Source: Raphanus sativus
Taxonomy: Eukaryota; Streptophyta; Magnoliopsida; Brassicales; Brassicaceae
Assembly (NCBI RefSeq): GCF_000801105.2
Contig: NC_079511.1
Coordinates: 25,420,638 to 25,484,637 of the forward strand
Direction of reading: 5' to 3'
DNA length: 64,000 bases
Shown here: in pieces, positions 1 through 9,231 of the stretch
How positions within the stretch are numbered: position 1 is the stretch's first letter
Layout: every line of letters starts with the position of its first letter
Notes under the pieces: generated by a model
Told to the model about the DNA's origin: nothing
What the model saw: only the letters and a program-made list of their open reading frames with translations
The model's database searches: none
Program-made: the position numbers and the translations under genes

Positions 1-552
1 CAGGAGAGATATTTGACACCAGGAAAATCGCTCAACACCCACCAAAGAGTTCAAGTATCCCAAGATGACTTTGTTCCCAGAAGTCAACACTTTCTCAGCA
101 TCATCTAGTGTGGTTAGATTATACACACCAGGACCTATCTTCTTCTTCACCCACGTCACTATCGTTTCTCTGCATCACAAATCAGATCCAATAAAAAAGG
201 CACCTCAATACAAAAAAACACACTAAAGATTTGAACTTTCAATACAATTCACAATAAATATTTGAACTTTCAATACAATTGACACTAAAGTTTTGAACTT
301 TCAATACAATTGACACTAAGGATTTGAACTTTCAATACAATTCACAATAAAGATTTGAACTTTAGTTACAAAAAATGGAGAGTTGACTTACTTGGTCCTG
401 CCTCCATTGTAAGGCTTGTGCTCGCCATCTACGAAGAACAGTATGGTGAGGAAGCCCTGAACACTATACTGATGAGCGAGCTCGTTCTCCTCCGTGGGAT
501 CGATCTTAGCCAAAACGACACCGTCTCCTTTAGAGGGCTTCTCACATCCCAC
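1..552 (-). pseudogene. Protein disulfide isomerase-like (PDIL1-type) fragment
   Basis: Two minus-strand exons are visible. Exon 392-552 encodes a thioredoxin-fold segment including VVLAKIDPTEENELAHQY and FFVDGEHKPYNGGRTK; exon 1-169 continues with ETIVTWVKKKIGPGVYNL and TLDDAEKVLTSGNKVILGYL. The intron 170-391 has GTAAGT and CAG borders and keeps the frame (GGRT-K-ETIVTW). This matches PDIL1-3/1-4-type plant proteins. The motif GFPT is changed to GFLT, losing the conserved cis-proline, and the CGHC active-site region is absent. After GVE the reading leaves the PDI sequence. On its upstream side it joins directly to an H+-ATPase fragment without an intervening PDI exon. It is a truncated captured copy, not a working gene. 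Confidence 0.75.
227..365. repeat. About 32-bp tandem repeat in the PDI-fragment intron
   Basis: About four copies of a unit containing TTTGAACTTTCAATACAATT, alternating between endings tcacaataaa and tgacactaa. It lies inside the intron between the two PDI-like exons. Confidence 0.8.
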
Positions 553-905
553 TGATTGTATAATTCGAGTGGTTATAACTGCGCTGATGATAACACTGAG
601 TCAAGGCTCAGTGATAACAATATCAGAAGCGCCTCGGGCAGCGCATGTAACATCAGCAACAGAATATCAAAATCTTGTACTTGCGAAACAATATCAAAAT
701 ATCCTTGTAGAGAGAAAGGGCAAGTTCATGAACAAAAAAACTCTTCTTAACTAACCTGGGAAGACAGCAGCAAATCCATCAACTTTCTCAATCAACTGTT
801 CAACGAAACAGCAGCTAGGCTTTCGTCTTTGTGATTTCCAAGTAGAGAAGCTGATGCTGATGGCATGTTTGATTCCATACCGAGCCTCTGTCTAGTCTAT
901 TTGGA
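553..905 (-). pseudogene. Plasma-membrane H+-ATPase (P3A) fragment
   Basis: Minus-strand reading gives, upstream first, RLGMESNM then SLLGNHKDESLAA (about 905-800) and LRKLMDLLLSS, which is a shifted reading of EKVDGFAAVFP (about 800-755). Further down comes [19 protein letters not shown], a stop, then LSVIISAVITTRIIQ (about 665-553). These match consecutive parts of the P domain of plant plasma-membrane proton pumps ([39 protein letters not shown]). There is at least one frameshift and in-frame stops, and the piece between the blocks (GDGVNDAPALKKADIG) is missing. It is fused downstream to the PDI-like fragment. Non-functional captured sequence. Confidence 0.72.
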
Positions 906-1018
906 AATAGCAAGTTGATCACATATAAGGAAACTGATACAGCATAAGGTTAAAGCCAAAGAGAGAAGTAAATACAAAGATGTTACCCAGTTTGGTTCAG
1001 GACTGAAAGAGTCGGTTT

Positions 1019-1531
1019 CCAGTTGACATCACTACTTGTTGTCACATGCTACAGCTTCGGTTCTAAGTTCTTGGGTTTCCTCTTGGTTCTCTATCCTCAG
1101 GCTCGGACTACTGTTGGGCTGAGGAATCTGTGGAGATTATGATGACTGAATGAGCCACTATGCGACATAGTTTGCAAAAGTCTGAATGGCTGTGCGTAAG
1201 AAGTAAGTGTTTGTTTAAGTTACCATTGGATGGGATTTATAAGAGAGAACATCGTGATCTGATGAAAGAGATGAGTCTGAGGGTCTTTGAAACAGCAAAT
1301 GAGCTATGGATCGGTCTATCGGGTTTGTATCAGTTTCTATATCCAAGAATCCCACGTACCTGTAGATATTAATGACAGAATCTAAAACAACTGAAAGATG
1401 AGTGAGTACATAGCAGAAGATAAAATGATGAGTATACAGGAGAAGTAGGCAGTTGGTGCTTACTTGTCTGTTTCACCAGTCTCGAGATGCGAGCCAGCAC
1501 CTTTCACCTGTCTGTTTCCACCATTTGCATC
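1019..1531 (-). other. Two exon-like captured pieces of unknown origin
   Basis: Minus strand about 1531-1463 reads MDANGGNRQVKGAG then SHLETGETDK and is followed by a GTAAGC donor. Minus strand about 1125-1028 reads IPQPNSSPSLRIENQEETQE followed by LRTEAVACDNK and a stop. Both have low-complexity plant regulatory-protein character. I do not recognise the parent gene. They lie in the same orientation as the PDI and ATPase fragments. Nothing else is recognised between 906 and 2802 apart from AT-rich sequence and short open frames. Confidence 0.3.
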
Positions 1532-2989
1532 CATACAATGATGTCTCTGCTCTGCGCTTTTTGCCAATCGTTATAAGCTGTCCCTTATGCAAAGCTTCGT
1601 CCTAACATCCAACTGGAGCAAGCGAGTGCAAATCAACAAAGTAAACAATTGTACACGTAAGTTTATATTAATTATTGTACACGTAAGTAAATACACAGAT
1701 GTAAACAATTGCACACGTAAGAGTTGATTCTATGAAATAGTCTGGACACAATCTGTTATTACAATTTACTATCGATATAAGTGGACTGGATTGAATCGGA
1801 AGTAAGGAGTCTCTCTAATACCAACTCTTGCCTCTTTAGGGTCAGCAAGTATTCCAACCATATAGCATCTTGATTCTCTGTTCTTGAAGCTTTAGTAGGT
1901 AAAAAGTAATGCTTCTTCTTTTTCAACGGTTTTCAGAATACAGAAAATTATAACATAAAACAGAGCTTAAAACCAACTAAAACAATACCAATATAACCTG
2001 GAAAATTAAATGAAAATAAAATAAATCAAATTCCCTGAAAGGAAAAAAATGAGACTTTGGATAAGATCAAACTCAATGTCTCTGTAGCTCTGTTGCCGGC
2101 GTGACTTTCCCGCCGTTTAAAGCACGTAATTTTTTTATTCCAATCTCATAGCTGTTTCTGCTATCTACCCACCGGAATCCCCGTCTCCGAGATGACCACA
2201 TACATACATCATCGTTGGAGACAGAACATCTTTTCCCACGTTTAGAGCGTATGGCTTTCTCTCCCTCAACACTGTCACGTCTTTTTGATTCCCTCATCTG
2301 CAGAATCTTCAGAGCTTTTGGAAGGTTCACACACATCATGTGGAGACAGGACGGAGGAGACGGGACTTGCCGTTTGGTTTTGGTTTAGCTTAAAATAATC
2401 TAGGGTTTTGGTTTGTAGACATGAAAGGGGAAAGAGTATATAAAGAAGGATAAAAAGAAGGAGGTGAAACGTATTCATTAAGACGATATTGAAGAACTCC
2501 ATTGATTGATGGCAAATAGGCTTAGTAACGGTGAATGTATGAAGAGGAAAGGAGAAGATGAAGACAAAGGAAAAAGACGATATAGTTTCTAAATGGCGTC
2601 TATTGTAAGATAACATTAATTTAAGTCCATAACATTAACTGGGCTATGTTTTACGAAGCCCAACAGAGAAATGCGATTGAAGCCCAATTGATTTAAGTGA
2701 CGAATCTGACATGGCAATTTTCTCTTTTTCTATTGGCCGATTTAATTGGGTGATGTGGACAGCTTCTCCTTTGATAGTATTTAGCTTTTAGTATAGTATA
2801 GATTATCCAGTCTTTAAGTTTACAATTTTCGTAAGACTGTACAGTTACAGTATGTAGTTATCAGAAAAGACTATTTCCTTCTTTGTATTTCATTGATAAA
2901 GCAGTAAAAATAACATAAATACTGATTAATCCAAACACATAAAGCAGTAATTTTCTTGTCCTTGTTGTCCATTTATATTTTACTTTTAC

Positions 2990-5388
2990 TTAGTGACAAG
3001 AACCGCTAATATTACAAGGAAGACAACCACATGAGCTACGTCCGGCAACCAAATAGCCACGGCGGTTACTCAACTTCCTCGCCGTCTCAGCAGTTCTCTT
3101 CAACTGCTCAGCATGTTGTAGCCTCGCCGTAGCTCTCCACTCCTCTGCTCTCCTGTGCACTGTATCTAGAGATGTCAATTGGGCAGACTATTAATGGGCG
3201 GCCCATGTCCAAATAGATATGGACAGAAATGGACAAAACCATATTGGACCATAATTAATTTTTGTCCAAATGGACAAACCCAATTACGTCCGTGGGCTAC
3301 ACTGGGCTTAATCATTTGGACATGGGCCGCCCAATAAACCTAAATGTCTAGGGTTTTCTAAAATTGGGAAAAACGCAAATCACTTCTTTATCCACCGTTT
3401 TCGTCGATTTCGTGCGATTCTTCTGCGATTTCGTCGGATCTTCTGTGATTTCGTCGATCCTTCTTCGCCGTCTTCGGTTCTCCTCCTCCCTTATCGACTC
3501 TCTTTCTCCTTCATCGATTCTTCTCCGTTTTTGAATCCCATTTGGGCTTATTTGGACAGCCCAACAAATCTAGTAAATCATGGTCTTATTTGGTTATGGT
3601 CCCATTTGGTTATGGTCTCATTTGGGCTTCGACCAAATTTGTCCAGCAAAAAAATGAAGCCCATTCGGACACGCCCAAACCCGCCCGGCCCGCCCAATTG
3701 ACATTGCTAACTGTATCCATCCTCTTCATCATTTTCTCCTCAAAATTTGATCTCATCTTTTGTATTTTCACCTAAAACAATAAAAATTCATCACTCAACC
3801 ATAAACCGTAGACTTGTATGATTAGTAACCTACATAATAAAATGATTAACTAGTTTAACTTTAACCTAAGTCTACTACACTCTACAACTTTCCAAGAGAG
3901 GACATTACTTTTAAAAATAAACATATCATTTTCACATGGGACTTGCACAAACTACAAGTACAACTACAAAGATATCATCATCACTTTAGAAACTCGAAGA
4001 CTTTTTGCTTCTTTACGTAACAAAGACTAGTCAATGTTTGGTGCGTGGCTCCAAAATTATGTTACTAGAGCATAACACAAAATATACGTATTTTTATACG
4101 GTTATCTATCCAAGATATACGTTTTAGCATGCACATACCTCGAGTTTCCTGGACTGAGCTTCGGCTTTCGCATCTTGGAGATTCACCCATGCCTTGATCT
4201 TGGCTTCTTCTCTTTGATATCTACAAAAAGAAATAATAATCCATTTTTTTGGTAAAATAATAATAATCCATTTTTATTTATATTAATCTATTTTGTTTAA
4301 ACTTTTTGTTTAGTTTATTACCTTTGACAAAACTTGATTTTGACGTCTTCACCATCCCATAAAGCAGCTTTAGTTTCCGAAACACTGCTCCGTAACTCAC
4401 TTTCCATGTCCGAGTGTCTTAAGCTCATCGATATCTCTTCTTCCTCCTCTTCCCTCGAGTTCCAGTGACTCGTCACCGAGTTATAATACTGAGTCGCAGC
4501 TGACCCGCTGAGTCTTAACTTGTCGGCGAACTCGGTGATGTCTATAACGTTTTTGGTTTCTGTTAAGGGACCGGACATGTTAGAAGGCGTGTTGTGTCTC
4601 GCTGGAGACGTGCTTTTGAAGGGCGTGTGACATCTTGAAGTCGTCACGCTTCCGACCGGCGTCATCTCTGTTCCCATGTCTCTGTGTTGAACTTGAGCTT
4701 CTTCTTCTTCCTCGAGATCTCTGAATATAAACCCTTCCGTTGATGGCACTTCGTTCGCTAACTTATCTAACAGAACGAAAGAATTAAACTATAAAGATCA
4801 AAACTTTTCAAGAATCTATTTAAAGGGCTTCTTGTTCTTCTTCTTACCTTTAAGGATTTGATGGTTCTTGAAGCCATCAAAGTGGGAGTTACTGGTTTTG
4901 AGGGAATGTGCTGGAGATTCATGACTGGAGGTGACCCATTTCTCGGCATCATCCCATTTAGAAGGGAAGTTTCTTCTTCTACCAGAGAGGCTGCTACTGA
5001 AACTGAAGACTCCTCTGCCTGGAGTGCAAGGAGACTCCATTAACATCACTCTTCTCTGTCCACTGCTTCTTCCTTCTCCAATGCTCTTTTGTGATGAGAA
5101 ACTCTGTCTTCTTTCATATACCATCTCACTGCTACTACTGCTTTGGTTTGATGATATTGGCAGTGATTTGCTGATGAACTCTTCTGCAAATGGGTTTGTG
5201 CTCATTCTTGGCTCAACATCTAAAGTTTTCTCCTACAAAACAGATAAATGAAAAGATTCAAGAAGAATATAAAGAAAGAAGCATTAAAGAAAAGAAAGTA
5301 GATTGTTTTTTTTTCTTACCATATTAGGAGGAAATAGAGACTGTGTTTGAAGATGGAGCTTGGTGCTGCTGTTTCTTGTGATGTCCAT
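2990..5388 (-). pseudogene. Remorin-family gene interrupted by a MITE in its last exon
   Basis: Five exons on the minus strand: 5320-5388 (start ATG at 5388), 4848-5232, 4322-4766, 4139-4220, and a last exon split into 3718-3771 and 2990-3166. All introns are GT/AG and the phases agree. The intact product would be 403 aa: a variable Ser-rich N-terminus, an acidic middle and the conserved remorin C domain (YQREEAKIKAWVNLQDAKAE, then KIQKMRSNFEEK, then VHRRAEEWRATARLQHAEQL, and SSCGCLPC near the end). Remorins are plasma-membrane/nanodomain scaffold proteins, and the C-terminal Cys-rich tail normally anchors them. A 543-bp hAT-type MITE (3167-3709) sits after codon ATG-GAT-ACA. Reading into it adds 33 foreign residues and a stop, giving a predicted 380-aa protein without the last part of the coiled coil and the Cys tail. 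Otherwise the gene looks undamaged, which argues for a recent insertion. Confidence 0.88.
3167..3709. mobile_element. hAT-type MITE (543 bp) in the remorin exon
   Basis: Flanked by a perfect 8-bp target duplication ACTGTATC (3159-3166 and 3710-3717). Terminal inverted repeats are TAGAGATGTCAATTGGGC on the left and, complemented, TAGCAATGTCAATTGGGC on the right. The TAG start and 8-bp duplication fit hAT elements. The inside has many GGGCC/GGCCC and 'TTTGGACA'-like words in both orientations. No transposase reading frame is present, so it is non-autonomous. Confidence 0.92.
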
Positions 5389-6482
5389 GGAGTTTTCTTT
5401 GTTTTGTTTCTTCTATTGTGTGTGTTTATTTTTGGTTAGTAGCTGTCTGCATCTACTGTGGTTGGTATATTGTTTGAGAAGAGTGTTATAGAAAGATAAG
5501 TTGTAGGGAAATGGCATTAGCTTTTTAGATGTCTATAGAAGGAAAAAGTCTTGACCAGTTTTTCTGAGAGGGCCATTGTCTAAAGGGTACCAGTTTCATG
5601 TAATACAGTTACAATTTTATTTTTCCTTTGTCTTGTATTATAGAATTAGAGTAGTGCATAGAGTGGTCATGGACTCTTGGGAGAAGTACAATTGCATGAA
5701 AAGATGTGGCTCCTCCTGTCTCTATATTGGTATAACGTAATGATTGTTATCATCAAGATTATTATACAAAGGCCCAATGGACTATTTAACAAGTGTAAAG
5801 CCCCATAAAAACTGATCATAGAACCTGCTAAAACTGATATGATACCAATGGTTTAAAATGGCAACAAGAAACAATATCTTGCTTTTGAGAACGTTTATTA
5901 TGCGACAGCTAATTTTTTGTTAACTTTTGTATGAAAAATATAAATTGAAATGCTAATTATTTGCAATGGTGGAGGAAGAAAAAAAATTGAAAATATTAAT
6001 AAACAGCAGTTAATCTGCTAGTCATTACTGTTTATGTGCAGTATCATTCCAAGAATATGTCAGCATTCACCAGCAAGGAGGATGCAAAATGAGCCCAAAA
6101 CCAAAGACCAACAACGAATAATTGTACAAAAGATTTAATAATTTGAAACAATTTTATTATTGTGTTGTATATGCATTTATATATTATTCGAATCTAACAC
6201 TATCCACATGATAACGACTTCTCTACACGTATATGTATAATATTTTAATTAGTTAACGTCGTTACATAATAGTTTTTCATATTTTTGGTCGTATCTCACA
6301 TTGAACATGTGGATGAAACCTTCGAATAAATCCTTTTTTATCATAACCAGACACCTATATCCTTCGTATATGATAAAGTAGACTGTATATATACAAAGAG
6401 GACACATACTATCAATATAGAAGTTTTCCAACACATACAAATACTTAGCAACGACTGTATCTACGTTTGTCCAGCTAAAAAC
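5389..6482. other. Intergenic region between remorin and LURP-one genes
   Basis: The remorin promoter lies just right of 5388 and the LURP-one promoter left of 6483. The sequence is AT-rich. I see no repeat structure, RNA gene or convincing reading frame here. Confidence 0.5.
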
Positions 6483-7091
6483 ATGGTGCAGATTCATCCT
6501 ATCCAAGCATTACCGGTGGACTCCAGCGTCAGAGAAGTCAAGACCTCGCCGTACGTGACGACGGAGCAAGAGAGTTTCACGATTTGGATGAGATCTCTAG
6601 TGTACCACAGCAAAGGCTGCACTGTTTTTGATTCCAAAGGAAACTTAATCTATCGAGTGGATAACTATGATTCCAAGAGTTGCGGTGAAGTTTACCTTAT
6701 GGACTTGTACGGAGAAGTCTTGTTTGAATTTCAACAAAAGTTTGAATTATTTAAATCTTGCGAAGGATGTAACTCAAACGGGACAAGATTTCGATTAAGA
6801 AAGAACTTCAAGATTTCTCCAAGAGGTTCATCTTCGTCTTACAAAGTTGTAATGAAATCTGGTAAAGATGATATACAATCATGTTATAAGATTGTGAATC
6901 ATGGGTCGGTTTTCACCATCGAAGATGGGTCGGGAAGATTATTGGCAGAAGTTAAAAAGAAACAATCTAACAACATTACTGGCTTATATTTTGGAGAAGA
7001 TGTCTTGACAATGGTGGTGGAGCCACAAGTAGACCATTCTTTCATCATGGGTATTGTTATAGCTTATGGTCTTCTCAAATGTAAATTGTGA
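6483..7091 (+). CDS. LURP-one-related protein (DUF567, Tubby-C-like fold)
   Basis: Single open frame of 202 aa. It has the features of the LOR family: an N-terminal SPYVTTEQESFTIWMRSLVY block (about residues 23-42), VFDSKGNLIYRVDNY (about 48-62), a central region with FKISPRGSSSSYKVV, and a C-terminal VEPQVDHSFIMGIVIAYGLL hydrophobic helix near the end. LURP1 itself is needed for basal defence against oomycetes in Arabidopsis. The biochemical role of most family members is unknown, but their fold resembles the Tubby C-terminal domain. The start ATG at 6483 gives the usual family N-terminus (MVQIHPIQALPVD). No intron is needed to explain the full domain. Decayed copies of the 3' end lie downstream (8300-9150). 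Confidence 0.88.
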   Translation: MVQIHPIQALPVDSSVREVKTSPYVTTEQESFTIWMRSLVYHSKGCTVFDSKGNLIYRVDNYDSKSCGEVYLMDLYGEVLFEFQQKFELFKSCEGCNSNGTRFRLRKNFKISPRGSSSSYKVVMKSGKDDIQSCYKIVNHGSVFTIEDGSGRLLAEVKKKQSNNITGLYFGEDVLTMVVEPQVDHSFIMGIVIAYGLLKCKL

Positions 7092-7391
7092 TTGATGATG
7101 TTTTGGCTGTGATTGAGTTATTTTGTAAATTTAATGCTGTAAATGAAAATACACAACTATTCAGAGAGACAAATATGTTATTTTTCTTAGTAAAAAGAGT
7201 TTAACCCGAAGCGAGTATACTTGTTTTCTGAGTTTGGATCGAACCCGAACTCAGAATTTCCAAATCCCTATCTGATTCAATCAATAAACATATATAAATA
7301 GACAGGTCCGAGCCTGAATTGCCGTAAAATGTAATAGACTGGAAATAAAAAGATATTATTGATTTGTACAGCATAACAGTAAATAAAAAAA

Positions 7392-8002
7392 CTATGAGAT
7401 ATCAAACAAAGTTAACAAAGTTCCATATCGGATATTAGATAAAAGAAAGTCTAATATATAAAGAGATGTCAAACTCTAATTAGTACGCTGCATTTTGAGA
7501 TGGAAACCAAAAGTAAATCCATGCGGGCTTGTCTCTTAAGCCCAAAGTGAACAATATCGTAATAAACGGACAAGATAGAGTTGGATATAGGCTTTCGCAA
7601 TTCCCAACAATTGGTATCAGAGCAGTTTGACGAAGAAATGCAAGAAGACCAAATACCCTTTAAGTAAGAATAGGTAGAAAAGGAAAAAAGAAGGTCTATT
7701 TGCAGAGAAACGTCAGAAGATCATAAAACATATGATGTTGTGGGAGAAACATTCTCAAAGGAATGAAATGTTAAGAAAAGACATATTTTCAAAGGAAAGC
7801 CCTGTAATTAGGAAAACACATAAGAGATGAGCATGGTCCTTAATTTGAAGGAGAGAATATGAGATATCAAACAAAGTCCCACATCGGATTGAGATGAAAA
7901 CCAAAAGTAAATCCATGCGGGCTTGTTTCTTAAGCCCAAAATTGACAATATCGTAAAAAACGGACAAAATAGAGTTGGACATGATTTTTCGCAATCCCAA
8001 CA
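7392..8002 (+). mobile_element. TRIM (miniature LTR retrotransposon)
   Basis: Two direct repeats, 7392/7395-7609 and about 7860-8002, share TGAGATATCAAACAAAGT at the start and AAACGGACAA...CCCAACA at the end. The right copy lacks about 70 bp of the left copy. Directly after the left repeat is TGGTATCAGAGC (7612-7623), the standard initiator-Met tRNA primer-binding site of plant LTR elements. A purine-rich stretch AAGGAGAGAA precedes the right repeat. The internal region is only about 250 bp and codes for nothing, which defines a TRIM. I could not fix a clean 5-bp target duplication; the outermost bases appear mutated. Confidence 0.82.
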
Positions 8003-8289
8003 AAAACTTCGATAAAAAAAAATGGTTGATAATTTACATTTTACATATTTTAATATTGGCTGGAAGCATATGTTTGTATGGATTGTAGTTAGGACGGTTA
8101 CTGTGAACAAAGCATAGGACAATATTTGTATATCATCTAAATCCCATAAACTCCAATAGATATACAAAAAACGGAAAATCGTAAAAACAACAAACATAAT
8201 TTTAAAACACAAATACTTTGAAAAATTGAAAAACTTAATCCCACAAGTTATACATTTTATATTTAGATTGATAGTTTAGATTTTAGAAA

Positions 8290-9155
8290 AGATGTATCGA
8301 AAATGATGGTGGAGCCACAAGTAGATCATTCTTTCATCATGGGTATTGCATATACTTGCTTAATTATTAACCACCAATGCATATACTAAAATTTATACAT
8401 ATTAAAATAAACATAATCATAAATACAACATAATATAATAAATTTTATTTTCTATAATTTAATCTTAACAAAACCTAAAAACAAAAAAAAAATTGATAAA
8501 CCAAATATAAATATAACTTATAAAATTATTTTATGTATTCACACTGAAAAGCTAGATTATTAATTTTTTTTAAAGAATCACTTCAGAAAATATTATATTT
8601 CTTAAAAGTTATTATTATCGAGTGTGTCGCATGAAATTTTCTAGAAAATTGTCAAAAATATCACATTCATAATATCATTTTTCATGTTTATCTTAACCAC
8701 TTTTATTCACACTTTAAAAAAAAAAATCCTAAGATAAACTAATCCAGATTTATGGTCTTCTCAAATGTAAATTGTGATTGATACTCTTTTGGTCGTGATT
8801 GAGTTATTTTGTAAATTTAGTTCTGTGAAATAAAATACACAACTATTCAGAGAGCCACTAAATATATATTCTATTTTTATTAGTTAAAAGAGCTAAAACC
8901 TTATATAAGTATGTTTTTTTTTTCTTGTTACTGAATTTGCAGTTGTATATATATAGAACCTTTTAAGAAATACAGTATGTTTGAATATATCGTGGGTGCA
9001 TGTGCAGTTGTGCACTCTCCTCCCTTTCAGTAGCTTTGCCATTGTAGCTTTCTTCTCAAATGTAAATTGTATTTTCCTGGGGTGAGATTGAGTAAATTTG
9101 TAAATTTAGTGCAGTAAATGAGAATACATAAATAGTCAGGGAGCCAAGAGAAACT
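8290..9155 (+). pseudogene. Decayed duplicates of the LURP-one gene 3' end
   Basis: Three pieces repeat the 3' coding end and 3' flank of the LURP-one gene (compare 7010-7170). Bases 8305-8350 repeat the codons for VVEPQVDHSFIMGI. Bases 8750-8860 repeat TATGGTCTTCTCAAATGTAA and the following UTR. Bases 9045-9150 repeat TCTTCTCAAATGTAAATTGT and the same UTR again. Between the first two lies about 400 bp of AT-rich unrelated sequence, presumably an insertion. The pieces suggest at least two former tandem copies of the gene, now reduced to 3' fragments. Confidence 0.7.
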
Positions 9156-9231
9156 AGGTGGCCTTCTATTAATAGCTACGTTTACAACGTCTCTCGCTTG
9201 AAATTGAAATTGAAATTGAAATTGAAATCTG

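Larger units (their letters stand above)
1..2802 (-). mobile_element. Gene-capturing Helitron, 5' part (3' end lies left of the window)
   Basis: The minus-strand sequence starting at 2802 reads TCTATACTATACTAAAAGC and is preceded by an A (base 2803). This is the usual 5' terminus of Brassicaceae Helitrons, which insert between A and T. Downstream, on the same strand, lie exon-intron fragments of unrelated genes: a PDI-like gene (1-552), a plasma-membrane H+-ATPase (about 553-905) and two unrecognised exon-like pieces (about 1020-1110 and 1465-1530). No CTRR plus hairpin 3' end was found between 1 and 2802, so the element should continue out of the window. The mixture of fragments all in Helitron orientation is typical of gene capture by Helitrons. 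Alternative: a composite of separate insertions. The 5' end is clear, the full extent is inferred. Confidence 0.62.

Noticed and set aside
2275..2616. 113-codon minus-strand open frame
   Set aside because: Low-complexity hydrophobic sequence, no family resemblance, overlaps another frame and lies inside the Helitron body; likely chance or a fragment.
7612..7623. tRNA-like match TGGTATCAGAGC
   Set aside because: Twelve bases complementary to initiator Met tRNA mark a retroelement primer-binding site; there is no tRNA gene around it.
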